In this document: piece by piece, positions 48,017 through 59,906 of the stretch
Position numbering within the stretch: the stretch's first letter is position 1
Layout of the letters: every line of letters begins with the position of its first letter
DNA from: Przewalskia tangutica
Lineage: Eukaryota > Streptophyta > Magnoliopsida > Solanales > Solanaceae
DNA length: 64,000 nt
Assembly (NCBI GenBank): GCA_029844215.1
Contig: CM056733.1
Location: 48,993,142 to 49,057,141, forward strand
Reading direction: 5' to 3'
Notes under the pieces: model-generated
Seen by the model: only the letters and a program-made list of their open reading frames with translations
Database searches by the model: none
Told to the model about the DNA's origin: nothing
Made by a program: the position numbers and the translations under genes

Positions 48017-48820
48017 GCCATCTTCCCTAGCTGCGCTCTACAAGGCATTTGATTAGAACGACTAAGGAGTGAAACAAGAGATATAGATATATCCTCTGAG
48101 ATCAAGATGTATGATAAGGTGAGTATACCTTAAGTGTTATGTTCAGATAACATGAGTGTTTATTGTGATTAGAAATCTTGGTTAGTTAACCAAGTAGGAT
48201 TTGGGGGATAGAGAAGGTGTGAGCCTTAGAGTGTTATACGTAGAGACCTTAGAGGTAAGTGCCATCCTGAGCGTAGGTGTAGTGTTATGTTTGACCCTTA
48301 TAGGAGTGCATAGTGCACGTGAACTATGTTTATGGGATAAGTCCCTGAGTAGTGTGGTATGAAAGAGGGTAGTTGAGCTAAGAAGACCGCTAGGTTTTCG
48401 TAACGTGGTTAGTGAGAGTTTTCCTTCGGGGAGCTAGCGTTTGCGGCGTTGGGTCGGGCCGAGGCCACGCCGCGGGTCAACCCACGGCATGTATGGTGGT
48501 GGGTCAGTTTGTGGTCCCGCCTGTGATAGGTCACGAGGGTGTTAGGCCCAAGTTTAGTTAACCAAACGCATTTAACTCGTGGATGCTTTCGACCGCAGTC
48601 GCCGGCGAGGTCACCGCCTTGTCTTCTAGCAAAGACCGAGTGCTCAGCAGTGTTGTTTATATCGTAAAGGTTGTAAGGTCGCACGGTGCCTACCTTCACC
48701 TTATGGCGCATGAAGCCAGTGGTGGCTATTTTCGCTTTCTAAAAATTTTACCGTGCAGGTTAGGAACTCGTGAGTCTCAGACCGATCCGCCTCGCCAGCG
48801 CTGGATTTCGTGATAGTTGC
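48017..48820 (+). other. T4 internal spacer, unrecognised
   Basis: Continuation of T4 after T5. It shares blocks with the T2 spacer (24761-25240) and with T1/T5, for example GTGATAGGTCACGAGGGTGT. No domain is recognised. It joins directly to the integrase tail relic. Confidence 0.55.
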
Positions 48821-49420
48821 GGGATTGTTGTCTCCTGTGGAGGAAGTGTTTAAGCTACCATTTCAATGTTCGGATGTCGCTTTGAAGCCTTGTAGGGCGG
48901 AAGTGTAAGTTGCCGATTGGTTCGATGTCGCAAGGTGCAGATAGTTGGTTCAGCTTGTTCCACAGATCGTGGATGTGGAAGTCGCTCAGGAGAGGTTTTG
49001 GCACCGTAGAAATCGTGCGAATAATCACGACGACGCCAGAGTTCAGTTGACGGCCGGTCTTCTTGAAAGTACCACCCCGGTTAGGGTGTGGCGAGTTTTG
49101 GAACAGAGGGAACTTAGCCCGAGTTACTTTGGGCCTTTTTGAGTTCATGTGAAGGAGATAGGCCAAGTTGCCTATAGGTTAGCTTTTGCCGTCCGACTTA
49201 GGAGGCAGTACGTCCGGTCTTTCGTATTGATATGTTCGAAAGTATCGAGACCCATCCGTAGTGTTCCCGCTAATAATGACCACGTTAGAGATAGTAACCC
49301 CGAGTTTTGGAAACCGGGCAAAGATTCGAACGTGGTAAGAGTTCGAGGGTACGACACCGTGGATCGACGCGCCCGGCACCATTTGTTGGGTCGCCGAGTG
49401 ACACTAGAACCTCGCGCAAA
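48821..49420 (+). pseudogene. T4 integrase C-terminal remnant
   Basis: Parallel to T2 24250-24760: a GGAAGTGTTTAAGCTACCATTTC lead-in matches the SYH region, then a YFGPF-like stretch (about 49130), VAYRLAF (about 49170) and NNDHVRDSN (about 49275). The DDE core is absent. An ORF at 49149-49424 covers its end but with frameshifts. Confidence 0.68.
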
Positions 49421-49438
49421 GTGACAAAAGTGGTATCA
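49421..49438 (+). other. Internal primer-site-like motif in T4
   Basis: GTGACAAAAGTGGTATCA, identical to the LTR-end/primer-site junction, located 270 bp before the polypurine tract. See also 24206-24223. Confidence 0.6.
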
Positions 49439-49698
49439 CGACGAGTAAAGGGAGAAGCGATCATGTATGGCGAGCATAGATGTGATCATTTCTTTGGTAA
49501 AAAAGTGCAAGGAAGTATATTTTAGCCCTGAGGAGGTTTTTGTGTGATATCGAGGTGTTTCTCGTGGACTTGGATGGAAGTATTTGCGCAAGTTGTTTCG
49601 TGGGCCATTGTGGCGTGATTGTTTCGTAAGTATAGTAGTGAAGACTATATCAAGACGCTTGTTTTGAGATTTAGAAGGAACATTCGACGAATGTTTCT

Positions 49699-49709
49699 AA
49701 GGAGGAGAA
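49699..49709 (+). other. T4 polypurine tract
   Basis: AAGGAGGAGAA immediately before the 3' LTR. Confidence 0.87.
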
Positions 49710-52700
49710 TGTTATACCCTCGTATTTCCGCAGTATGTACGTAAGGACGCACGTAGAAATTTGAAACTTTAATTAGGCTTCGCCGATTTAACTTTGTTCA
49801 CAACACCCGTTAGAGTCGTTTTCGACTAAACGTTTTCACAGCTTCGTAGGAAAATTCCGCTATGTCATTTCTAATTTTTGCGGATTTTTCCGAGAGACGA
49901 ACATTTTGGACCAACGGGAGGTGACATGTGTCACCCTCACATCGAAGCAAGTGGACGGCACCAAAGGGAATTGTTGGGCACGCTTTTGGCATTTTTGTTG
50001 CCTAAAACATTTGGTCAATGTTTGGTAGGATATTTGTGGTTGATGACCAAGTGGGACCCACACAACACATGGCTTAATCTACACCTTACACTTGCCTAAC
50101 ACTTGGAAGAATCTTGGCCATTGGTTGGCCATTTCTTGACCTATAAATACCCTTTGTTGATGAAATTCTTCATCCAAAAATCATTTCTAAGTGTTAAAAA
50201 TCCTCCCCTCTCTTTGAGTGTTCTCGCCCAACACCATCCTCCCCTCGCCGAGCCCTCCCTCCTAGTAGTATGGCCGTGGTACTCCCTAGCCGAGTTGTCG
50301 CGTAAAAAACACCCCTCCTCTTGGTTGAAATACTCTCAAAAGTATGGTTAAAATGCCCAAATTACCGTAGCCATATACCTTGTAGTTTTCTAAGGTTATA
50401 CCTTTAAAAAAGCCCGCTTATACTATTATACTTCCCGTCACTACAAAACCGAACCCTAAGTAAATCTTCACCCGTAGTTGAAGTTATAAGTAGAAGTTGG
50501 TTAGAACTTCTAAGGGTTGTTTGGAGCGGCCTGAGCGCACTGAGTAGAGCTAAACTTGCTCGGGATCGATATTTAAACTCGGATAATTATGGGCTTATCG
50601 AGGTAAATATCTTGTCCTCTATTGTAATCGAGATTACATGATTGTTAGACTATATAGTGGAAGTATACTATATATAGAATCGAACGTTGTTGTCGCAATG
50701 TCTTTTGACTTAAGCCCAATAATAAGAAACCTTTTCGAAAGAAGAGTACCGAATCAGATTTACATAGGATCATTACATGAGACTTGTGTAGCTTTTCCGT
50801 GAGGTAGAATTGTGCACGTCCGATTAACGTACCCCCGTTGGCTCGTAGCCGCCCGTTAGAGGAGGAGATTTACGCTGCCATGGGGGTGCGCGAATTTTCT
50901 CGTAGAATGTTCTACGGCGATCTAAATGTTAATAAGCGCCTGTGGCCTTATAGGTCAAGTACTACGATGGCGCGATCTACTTGGCTTAAGGAGTAGCCGA
51001 CAATGGAAGTACTTGAGCGCTTTGCTATTAGTCGATACTCGTCGCGAGGTATGTGAACCTCTTCCTATCTCTTCTAGCATGATATGTGTGAACTATGTAG
51101 TACGGCAGACGCATACGTGCTAAATGTATTTGATTGTTTAAAACATAAAGTGTTATAACGGCTTTATGGGAAGTTGGTTATAACACTTTATGTTGGTAAG
51201 AAATACTTGTGTTTTTAAAAGGTAATCGATTTGAACTATAACCGCTTGTTATGTGTTAATAAAGAACTTGAAGTATTTCAAAAGATTTCTTAATCATTTT
51301 GAAAGAAGGAGTAATACTTGGTTTTTTGAAAACTTAATAGTTATACTATCTTTATGGAAAGTTAGTTATAACGGCTTAAGAATGTTTTACTGATTTCGGA
51401 AATCAGAATGTGTATCGACAAACCATCGCAGCTAATAAAAGGAAATGTTTTGACATATTTAGTATTATTAAAATCGAGAAACTTCCATCCGCATGTAAGA
51501 TAAGATGAGACAAAATGATATTTCCTAGATCATGGTCATTGTAATAAGATTGTTATAAACAAGAATATCCTACTCACATATAAGGCTTATGTTTCTCGGA
51601 TGGTTTAAAAGAGAATTATATTCTTAAATGGGTAAGACTATGAACTACGAAACCTTTCTAAAATAAGAAACGTGAACATTTGAAATTAGGCAAACTTGGA
51701 CGTTTGGATAATAATGTTGTTACTTGATTGTACAAGGATAAGTGTTTTGATTTACTTCAAAAGATAATCACTCTCTTTCATATATCATGGTATTGTGTGA
51801 CTTTTGTGAAAGTAACGATCTTTTAAAAAGTTAATGTATGGAGTACTTGGGGACAAAGAACCCAACATGTTGACTTATAGTAGGAAGTACCTTGTGTGTA
51901 TAACTTGATTGTGTTGGTTTGTGATAGCCTTGTAATACCTTCGTGTTAATTGGATAAGTAATCATATTAGGATGCTACGTGTTAGTATTCCGTGATGTTT
52001 GTGTAAAAGGATTTTTCCTCGATTGTGCTTATGTTGGTTAAACGATAAACCGTTATGTTGGTATTATACCACTCACCGTGGTTTCCGGTTAAGCCGCTCC
52101 GACGCGGGTAGACTCAGCGATGCAGGACCATGATTCGAGAATACCTCACGCGGTCCCGGGCCTATGCGGAGCTACGAGTTCCGTGTTAGCGCGCCTTTAT
52201 GGTCACGCGTCTATGTGGCCATGCGATCGCGAGTCCGTGATTTACGCCGGAGTAGCTACCTCGATGCGGGGTTATACCTCACGCGCCTATGAGATTGGCC
52301 TACGCGGAGTCGCGGGAGTTCCAGGCTAGACGCGCACATTTGATATTGCGTCGCGACCGGGCCTTTGATCATGTGACGCTAGACAGATATCATGATACGC
52401 TTTATGACCTTGTTAGTACCGCTGGTGTTAGTAGTCGCTATGCCTTCGCATTTACCTCGCATCGTTTTATTTGGACACAGTGGACCCGCTGTTCATGTGT
52501 ATTCCTCGTGCTTTTCTATCATTGATCGCCGCAGCTGGAAGGTATTCCGCGCATGATTGATGTTGTGGGCGTGAGACCCATGTTTATATTTGAGTGATGA
52601 CTTTGAGGCGCGAGTCCCCGACTTGATATGATCGCTTATTTATCAGGAATCGTAGTTTGGTTATCATACATGTCTCCCGCTTTATATAGACTACTATGAT

Positions 52701-53155
52701 TTCATTTACGATTTTCATTTCACATACTCTGCACTGTTAGATCGACTCTCTCGGGCCGCTCATGCCGCAGTAAAGGTACACCGCCGTTGATCCTCGCCTT
52801 AGGGTCACAGTTGCGTTTGGGAAGCTCCGTTCCTCCGAGGCTTATTCGTATAGTCCCCGTTGTTGTAGGTGCTTACATTCGTGGTATGACGGCCCGCCCC
52901 GCTGTCGTTGTTGTCATATCATTCGTAGAGGTCAGTAGTATCACAAGTGTGGTTGTAAAGAAAGGATTAAACTGTTCATTTTGAAAGAGTTGTTATTATT
53001 ATTTATGCCGAAAGGCAACTTTCTTCAGATATCTGTGTCTCAATTTATACTGATTCATATCTTGGTTATTTTATATTCCGCTGATTACTCTGATGTATGA
53101 CTACTGGGGTGCCCGGGTAAGGCACCAGTCACGGGCCCCGGAACGGGTCGTGACA
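49710..53155 (+). repeat. T4 3' LTR, type B
   Basis: 3,446-bp partner of 34870-38309. It has a TATA box at 50139-50152, the hairpin at 51143-51194, the conserved block near 51477-51535 and the CCGCATAGG-type block at 52090-52390. Its last 150 bases are the cleanest copy of the LTR end, GGCACCAGTCACGGGCCCCG then GGGTCGTGACA. Confidence 0.92.
50139..50152 (+). promoter_or_regulatory. TATA box, T4 3' LTR
   Basis: ACCTATAAATACCC in the same position as in the 5' LTR. From here it would read out through the LTR into T3 antisense. Confidence 0.72.
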
Positions 53156-53160
53156 CTAGG

Positions 53161-53580
53161 CCTGATGAAGCCCTTCTCCAGCAAATCCCTAAGCTGATCC
53201 TTCAACTCTCTCAACTCGGCAGGTGCCATTCTGTATGGCGGAATGGAAATAGGCCGAGTGTCTGGCAACACATCTATACAGAACTCGATCTCCCTCTCAG
53301 GAGGGATACCCGGGAGGTCGTCTGGAAACACGTCTGGGAACTCTCTGACCACCGAATCGATCAAAATCTGTACCGCAGCCTTCAGATCAAACACCCGAAC
53401 GAGATGGTAGATATACCCTTCTCGCACCATCTTCCTAGCCTCGAGGTAGGAAATAAACCTACCCTCTGGCGATACCGCGTTCTCCCACTCAACAACCGGC
53501 CTCAGAAACCGGAACCGCATTACTCTCTCTGCAGCTACATTGGCGTAGCAAGAAGCTAGCCAATCCATCCCCATGATCAC
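53161..53580 (-). pseudogene. pol: T3 pol: protease end and RT N-terminus, open frame
   Basis: One intact 140-codon stretch on the minus strand. It opens IMGMDWLASCYANV, the conserved end of the retroviral-type aspartic protease (RVP_2) in Ty3/gypsy, passes through EFPDVFPDDLPGIPPEREIEF and ends PPYRMAPAELRELKDQL then EKGFIRP, the RT entry region. The next expected residues are found at 34864 across T4, so the insertion fell between the RP and the APVLF motifs. The frame breaks just upstream of 53580. The unbroken state contrasts with its surroundings. Confidence 0.9.
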
Positions 53581-55079
53581 GCCAAGTCAATCATCTCCAA
53601 CTCTATCGTGCCGGCTAGTGGTCCGACGATCAGAATGGTCACAGACAAGCTCTATATACCCGCCGAGCTACCACCGAATCACCCATCGCGTAGCTACCTC
53701 GAAAGCGGTCTATGGACTCGTGCTCTATCCTATCCTACTAGCAACAAGTGGAGATATATAGGACATAGTAGAACCCGATCTATCAAAGCATACACATCAA
53801 ACCCGTAAACCGATAAGGTACCGCGATTTACATCCGTGAGGCCTCCCGATCCCGCTTACCGACAAAGCATAAATGCGGTTCGAGGACCGCTAGAATCGAC
53901 CCGCCACGACTCGCCGCGACCCGGGTCCATGAGTACCTTGCTCCGGCGAGTAATCGCCGGGATGAAGAAGCGGCAATGCACTGCATCGGGCCCTACTACC
54001 GCCTCCGCCCGGCCGACAAACTCGCGAAATGACCTGCTGGCCACAAGTATAGCAGTGCTCGAGTACGCTCCCGAATGGTATCTACCACAACGCACACCGA
54101 GCAGACTCGAACGGTTAGCACCTCGCTACTCGAAATCCAAGTCCTCGCCCCGACCGCCTCGATCGCCCGGGCGGTACCGAATGAGGTAGAGCGCTCTACC
54201 GGGCCGTGGTGCAACCGACTTCACGATGCCGCCACCCCGAGAACCACCAAAAGAACCGCCGCCTTCTTCTCACTGGCGATATCGCTTACCCGGCGGCTCT
54301 ACGCCTCGTGATCCTAGCGCATGAGCTCGCATACGGGTTATGTCCATGCTCGCCAAGGGACACACCCGCACAAGACTCGGCCATGTAATCATCTAGCCCA
54401 GGTGACATAGCGATGCACCCGGTCCTCCATCTCGCTACGGTCAGTGGACATATCGAGCCAAAGAATCAAACTCGACATCAGACTTCCTCACCGCGCCCTC
54501 CCCGTCTCAAAGAACAAGAATCTATCACCGTGCCTCCTCATCCGCGGAGGCAAGAAGTGTGTGAGAAAAGCCTCAAAACTCATCCCATACCGCTGGAGGC
54601 ATGCTCTCCCGAAAGCTCCCATGAATCAAACCAATCGATCGCGGATCACGCACCGACGCGAATCGAAGGTCACGCACTGCCTCTCGAGGCCTTGATCACC
54701 CGCATGATCCTTCAGAGCCGACGGATGAACTCGCGGATCATCCTCCGCCACCAGTAAAACTCGCGGCTACAACTCAAGAAATCTCGTAGCCTCAAACTAT
54801 TCGCCACCACGGCGCGACCGAGCCGAGCTGAACTGAATCGCCAGATCCAAATTCTCTCAGACGGGCCACAACTTCTAGCCAATAGTCAAGCCATCTCCTT
54901 GTACCCTAACTCTCCGCCCTGTGCCGGGGACAGAGGTGTGGTACTGTGGTCTCTTTGGGCCGGCCGCCATAGAACTCGCCGCCTCGGTATAGACTGGCAC
55001 GATCCTCGTGACTCGGTGTCTCGCTAGCGCCTCCTACGCTTTGCCCTTCTCGGGCCCGAGTTGCCTTACGTGGAGGCAT
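53581..55079 (-). pseudogene. gag: T3 gag and start of protease
   Basis: The start at 55079 gives MPPRKATRAREGQ. A zinc knuckle begins CYTCGQQ at about 54057, followed after one lost base by a HF motif. Protease leads up to PLAGTIELEMID just before 53580. The protease catalytic D-S/T-G was not identified with confidence. Many short indels interrupt the frame. Confidence 0.7.
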
Positions 55080-55125
55080 AATCACATGTGAAAGGAATAC
55101 GTTAGAGGTCCAACCTATAACACAC

Positions 55126-58100
55126 CGTTATACCGTATTTCCGAGTATGTACGTGGGACGACGAGAAAATTTTGAAGTTTAAAGTGGCTTGCCGAATTAT
55201 TTTGTTCACAACACCCGCTTAGAGTCGTTTTCGACTAAACGCTTCCACACTTTCGTAGGGAATTTCCGCTATGTCATTTTTAATTTTTGCGGATTTTTCC
55301 GAGAGATTTAAACATTTTGGACCAACAAGAGGGCTTACACTTGTCACCCTCTCATTGGAACACCTTGGGTAATAGTGGTGGCCGAAAGTGTGGCCTTGTG
55401 GTCAAGGGTTGGTAGGATATTTTGTGTTAGTTGGCTAGTGTGCACTTGGCAAGATTCGCCATTGGTTGGCCTTTGCTAGACCTATAAATACCCCTTTGGA
55501 AGACTTCTTCATCCATTCCTAAATATTTCTAAGTGTTAAATCCTCCTCCTCCCCTTAGTGTAGAGTTCGCCAAGAGCCTCCCCTCCTTGGCCGAGAGCCC
55601 TTCCCCTCCTCGGTGCTAGCCTGGGTACCCCTAGCCTAGTTGTTTTCGTATAATACCCCCCCTCTTGGTAGAAATACTCTCAAAAGTATTGTTATAATGC
55701 CCAAATTACCTTAGCCGTATACCTTGTAGTATTCTAAGGTTATACTTATACGAAAAGCCCAGAAATACTATTATACTTCCCTTCCGTCACAAAACCGAAA
55801 CCCTAAGGAAAATCTCCATGGTTAGTTGGAGTAATAAGTAGAAGTTGGTTAGAACTTCTAAGGGTTGTTTGGAGCGGGTCGGAGCGCACGGAGTAAGAGC
55901 TAAACCTTGCTCAGGATCGACATTTAAACTCGGATAATTATGGGCTTATCGAGGTAAATATCTTGTCCCTCAATTGTAATTGGAAATTACATGTTGTATG
56001 ATTATATAGTTGAAGTATACTATATATAGAACTGAACGTAGTCATCGGCAATGTCTTTTGACTTAAGCCTGAATAATAAGAAACCTTTTAGAAAGAAGAG
56101 TATCGAATCGTAATTACATAGGATCAGACATAAGAGACTTGTAGCTTTGTGTAGTAGAATCGCACACGCCCGGTTAGACGTAAACCCCGCTGGCTTGGTA
56201 GCCTACCGATAAAGGAGGAGATTTACGCCATGAGTGGAGGTGCTGCCAATTTTCTCAGAATGTTCTACGATAAGATCTAAATGTTAATGCGCCTTGTGGC
56301 CTTATAGGTTGAGTACTACGCGTGGCGCGATCTACTTGGCTTAAGGAGTAGCCGACGGTTTGAGGAACTTGGAGCGTTTTGCTATTAGTCGATAATCGTC
56401 GCGAGGTATGTGAACCTCTTCCTATCTCTTCTAGCATGATATGTGTGAACTATGTAGTACGGTAGACGCATACGTGCTAAATGTATTTGATTGGTTTAAA
56501 ACATAAAGTGTTATAACGGCTTTATGGGAAGTTGGTTATAACAGCTTTATGTTGGTAAGAAATACTTGTGGTTTTTAAAAGGTAACTGATTTGAACTATA
56601 ACTGACTTGTTATGTGTTAATAAAGAACTTGAAGTATTTCAAAAGATTTTTGAATCATTTTGAAAGAAGGAGTAATACTTGGTTTTTGAAAACTTAAGAG
56701 TTATACTAGCTTTATGGAAAGTTAGGTATAACGGCTTAAGAATGTTTTACTGATTTCGGAAATCAGAATGTGTATCGACTAACCACTGAAGAGTTAATAA
56801 AAGGAAATGTTTTGACAGATTTAGTATTATTAAAATCAAGAGAAACTTCCATCCGCATAGAAGCTAAGATGAGACAAAATGATGTTTCCTAGATCATGGC
56901 TGCAGTAATAAGATTGTTATAAACAAGAATATCCTACTCACATAAGGCTTATGTTTCTCAGATAGTTTAAAAGAGAATTATATTCTTAAATGAATAAGAC
57001 TATGAAATACTGAAACCTTTCTAAAATAAGAACCGTGAACATTTGAAATTAGGCAAACTTGGACGCTTGGAAAATAATGTTGTTACTTGATTTTACAAAG
57101 GTAAGTGTTTTGATTTACTTCAAAAGATAATCGCTCTATTTTCATATACTACGTATTGTGTGGTTTTGTGAAGTAACATATCTTTAAAGAGTTATTGTAT
57201 AAAGTACTTGGGGATAAAACCCGATCTCGTTAATCATATAGTAGAAGGTACCTTATGTGTGAATAACTTGATTGTATTGGTTTGTGATAGCCTTGTAATA
57301 CCTTCGTGTTGATTTGATAAGTAATCATATTAGGATGCTACGTGTGTTAGTATTCGTGATGTTTGTGTAAAGGGATTTTCCTCGATTGTGCTTATCTTTG
57401 CTTAAACGATAAATCGTTATGTTGGTATTTATACCACTCACCGTGTTTCCGGTTAAGCCGCCTCCGACGCGGGTAGACTCAGCGATGCAGGACCATGATT
57501 CGAGAATACCTCACGCGGTCCCGGCCTATGCGAGCTACGAGTTCCGTGTTAGTGTGCGCCTTTATGGTCATGCGGTCTACGCGCCATGCGATCGCGAGTC
57601 CGCGATGCCGGAGTAGCTACCGACGCGGGTTATACCTCACGCGCCTATGAGATTGGCCTACGCGGAGTCGCGGAGTTCCGTGGCTAGACGCGCACATTTG
57701 ATATCATGCGAGCGACCAGCTTTGATCATGTGACGCCTAGGCAGATATCATGATACGCTTTATGACCTTGTTAGTACCGCTGGTGTTAGTAGTCGGCTAT
57801 GCCTTCGCATTTACCCTGCATCGCTTTATTTGGACACAGCGGACCCGCTGTTCATGTGTATTTCTTGGTGCTTTTCTATCATTGGATCGCCGGCGTGAGG
57901 AAGGTATTCCACGCATGATTGATGTTGGGCGTGAGACCCATTGTTATATCGAGTGATGACTTGAGGGCGTGAGTCCCTGACTAGACATGACTGCTTATTT
58001 ATTGTGAACTATAGTTTGGTTATCATACATGTCTCCTGCTTTCTATAGACTACTATGATTTCATTTACAGTATCTTCATGTTTCACATACTTGGTACCTG

Positions 58101-58496
58101 TATCGACCTCCTGGGCCGCGTCATGCCGCAGTAAAGGTACACCGATTGTTGATCCTCGCCTGTGGTCACAGGCGTTTGGGAAGCTCCGTTCCTCCGAGGC
58201 TTATTCGTATAGTCCGCCGTTGTAGGTATTTACATTCGTGGTATGGCGGGGCCCCGTCCCGCCATTGTTGTCGTATCATTTTCTTAGAGGTCTGTAGAGT
58301 ACTGGCGGTGGTTTGTAAAAAGGATTAAACTGCTCATTTGTAAGAGTTGTTATTTATATACGCCGAAAGGCAAGTTTTCCTCGACATCGCTTTGTACTTC
58401 ATTTGTTTCATGTATGTGTTTTATGTTCCGCTGACACTGATGTTGTATCACTAGGGTGCCCGGTAAGGCACCGCCACGCCCAGTTCGGTCGTGACA
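55126..58496 (+). repeat. T6 5' LTR, type B
   Basis: 3,371 bp ending GGTCGTGACA. It has a TATA box at 55480-55494, the hairpin at 56501-56553, the conserved block at 56840-56898 and the CCGCATAGG-type block at 57460-57740. Confidence 0.87.
55480..55494 (+). promoter_or_regulatory. TATA box, T6 5' LTR
   Basis: ACCTATAAATACCCC, about 355 bp into the LTR. Confidence 0.75.
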
Positions 58497-58500
58497 AAAG

Positions 58501-58511
58501 TGGTATCGAGC
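58501..58511 (+). other. T6 primer binding site
   Basis: TGGTATCGAGC four bases after the LTR, same one-base-short form as T2 and T4. Confidence 0.85.
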
Positions 58512-58605
58512 GCTTAATCCTCTGAAAAGTGTCTACGCATCAGATCCGAGAGTCTTGATTATCGGTGTGTTGTGCACCACACCAATAATCAGGAGGCTAT
58601 AGGAT

Positions 58606-59906
58606 TGTTATACCCCGTAGTTGCAGGGTATGTATGTGAGGACGTACGTACGAGAGTACGGCAGAAATTTTGAAAAGAAAGAAAGATGTGAGTTTTCGAC
58701 GGAAAAGTTTCCGGTTATTTGTGAAGAAAAAGGTTCGTTAATGGGAATTGGATTCCCAGATTTGGTATTTGGACTTCATAGATTATATTAGAATTTTGAG
58801 ATTTTAATTTCGAAATGGTCACGTGGGCCCACGGAGAAATTTACTGGCTGTGGGCCCGCTTTGTTTTTGAGATTCCTGATTTTGATATTTTCTAAGACGG
58901 AATATTCGGCGAATTGGGGCGACACGTGTCACCCCACGTGGCACCTGGCCGAATTTACTTTGTGCACAACACCCGACAGAGTCGTTTTTCGACTAAACGC
59001 TTGCATAACTTGAGGGAAAATTCGACTATGTCGCTTTGTATTTTTGCGGATTTTTCCGAGAGACGGAACATTTTGGACCAACGGAGGGTGACATGTCACC
59101 CTCACATCGAAGTTAAAGCGGGCGCACTGGACGATTGGGTGTCAGTGGGTAGATATTTTTGGTAGATATTTGTGAGGGTTTTGGGAGTAGGGACTAGGCA
59201 CTGGGCATATCTTGGCCTTACACTTGTGTAGCACTTGGCTAGATCTTGGCCATTGGTTGGCCTTTGGCTTTGCTATAAATACCCTCCCTTTGTCAAGACT
59301 TCATCATCCAAATGTGTTCTAAGTCTTGCAATCCTTCCCTCTCTTCTTGCTCTCGCCCTAAGCCTTCTCCCCCTTTGGGTGGCCTCAGGCCGAGAGCCTC
59401 CTCCCTTTGTGGTCCTCGCCGTGGGGTACCCCCTAGCCTAGTTGTTTTCAGATAATACCCCTTTGTTGTGGTATAGAAATACTCCCTAGTATTGTTATAA
59501 TGCCCAAAATACCTTAGCTCAGACCTTGTAGTATTCCAAAGATACCTCTTACGTAGAGTCCTAAATACTACCTTTTGTCCTTTTTAGTCTCAAACCGAAA
59601 CCCTAAGGAAATCTTCATAGTTGGTTGAAGTATTTGAGTAGAAGTTGGTTAGAACTTCTGGGTTGTTTGGAGTGGTTTGGAGCGCACAGTGGAGCTAAAC
59701 CTTGCTCAGATCGACATTATAACTTGGATAATTTTGGGCTTATCGAGGTAATTATCTTGTCCTCTATTGTAATTGGAAATTACATGTTTGTTAGGATATA
59801 TAGTTGAAGTATACTATATATGGAACTATACTTAGTATTCGCAATGTCTTTTGACTTAAGCCCAAGAATAAAGAATCGAATCGAATCAGATTTACATAGA
59901 TCAGTA
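58606..59906 (+). repeat. T7: type A LTR, first 1.3 kb
   Basis: Starts TGTTATACCCC after presumed target duplication AGGAT (58601-58605), inside the T6 leader. The sequence is the reverse complement of T5's U3 end (AGAAAGAAAGATGTGAG, GGTTATTTGTGAAGAAAAAG). It has a near-palindromic G-box GCGACACGTGTCACC at 58919-58933 and a TATA box at 59271-59285. T8 interrupts it. Confidence 0.85.
59271..59285 (+). promoter_or_regulatory. TATA box, T7 LTR
   Basis: TGCTATAAATACCCT, as in T5 (type A form GCTATAAATACC). Confidence 0.72.

Larger units (their letters stand above)
34870..53155 (+). mobile_element. T4: complete type B LTR retrotransposon carrying T5
   Basis: Plus-strand element with LTRs 34870-38309 and 49710-53155, a primer site and a polypurine tract. 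It has perfect target duplications CTAGG at 34865-34869 and 53156-53160. Without T5 it is about 9.4 kb with an internal region of about 2.6 kb. It interrupts T3's RT frame. It has a gag start, spacer and integrase tail but no RT or RNase H, so it is non-autonomous. Confidence 0.93.
53156..55125 (-). mobile_element. T3, right (5') portion
   Basis: T3 resumes after T4's right target duplication and carries the RT N-terminus, protease, gag and part of the leader. T6 interrupts the leader at about 55126. T3's primer site and 5' LTR are beyond T6 and not in the window. Confidence 0.87.
55126..58605 (+). mobile_element. T6: type B LTR element, 5' end only
   Basis: 5' LTR, primer site and 94 bases of leader before T7 interrupts. 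Its start reads CGTTATACC instead of TGTTATACC. The remainder lies outside the window. Orientation is plus, inserted in T3's leader. Confidence 0.82.

Noticed and set aside
34870..53155. An endogenous pararetrovirus or other viral integration
   Set aside because: Paired long LTRs, target duplications, an initiator-Met primer site and an integrase-bearing pol are those of a Ty3/gypsy retrotransposon. No envelope, movement or coat protein motif was seen.
53836..54757. Plus-strand ORFs of 78-117 codons in the gag area of T3
   Set aside because: These are antisense shadows of degraded gag/protease in GC-rich sequence.
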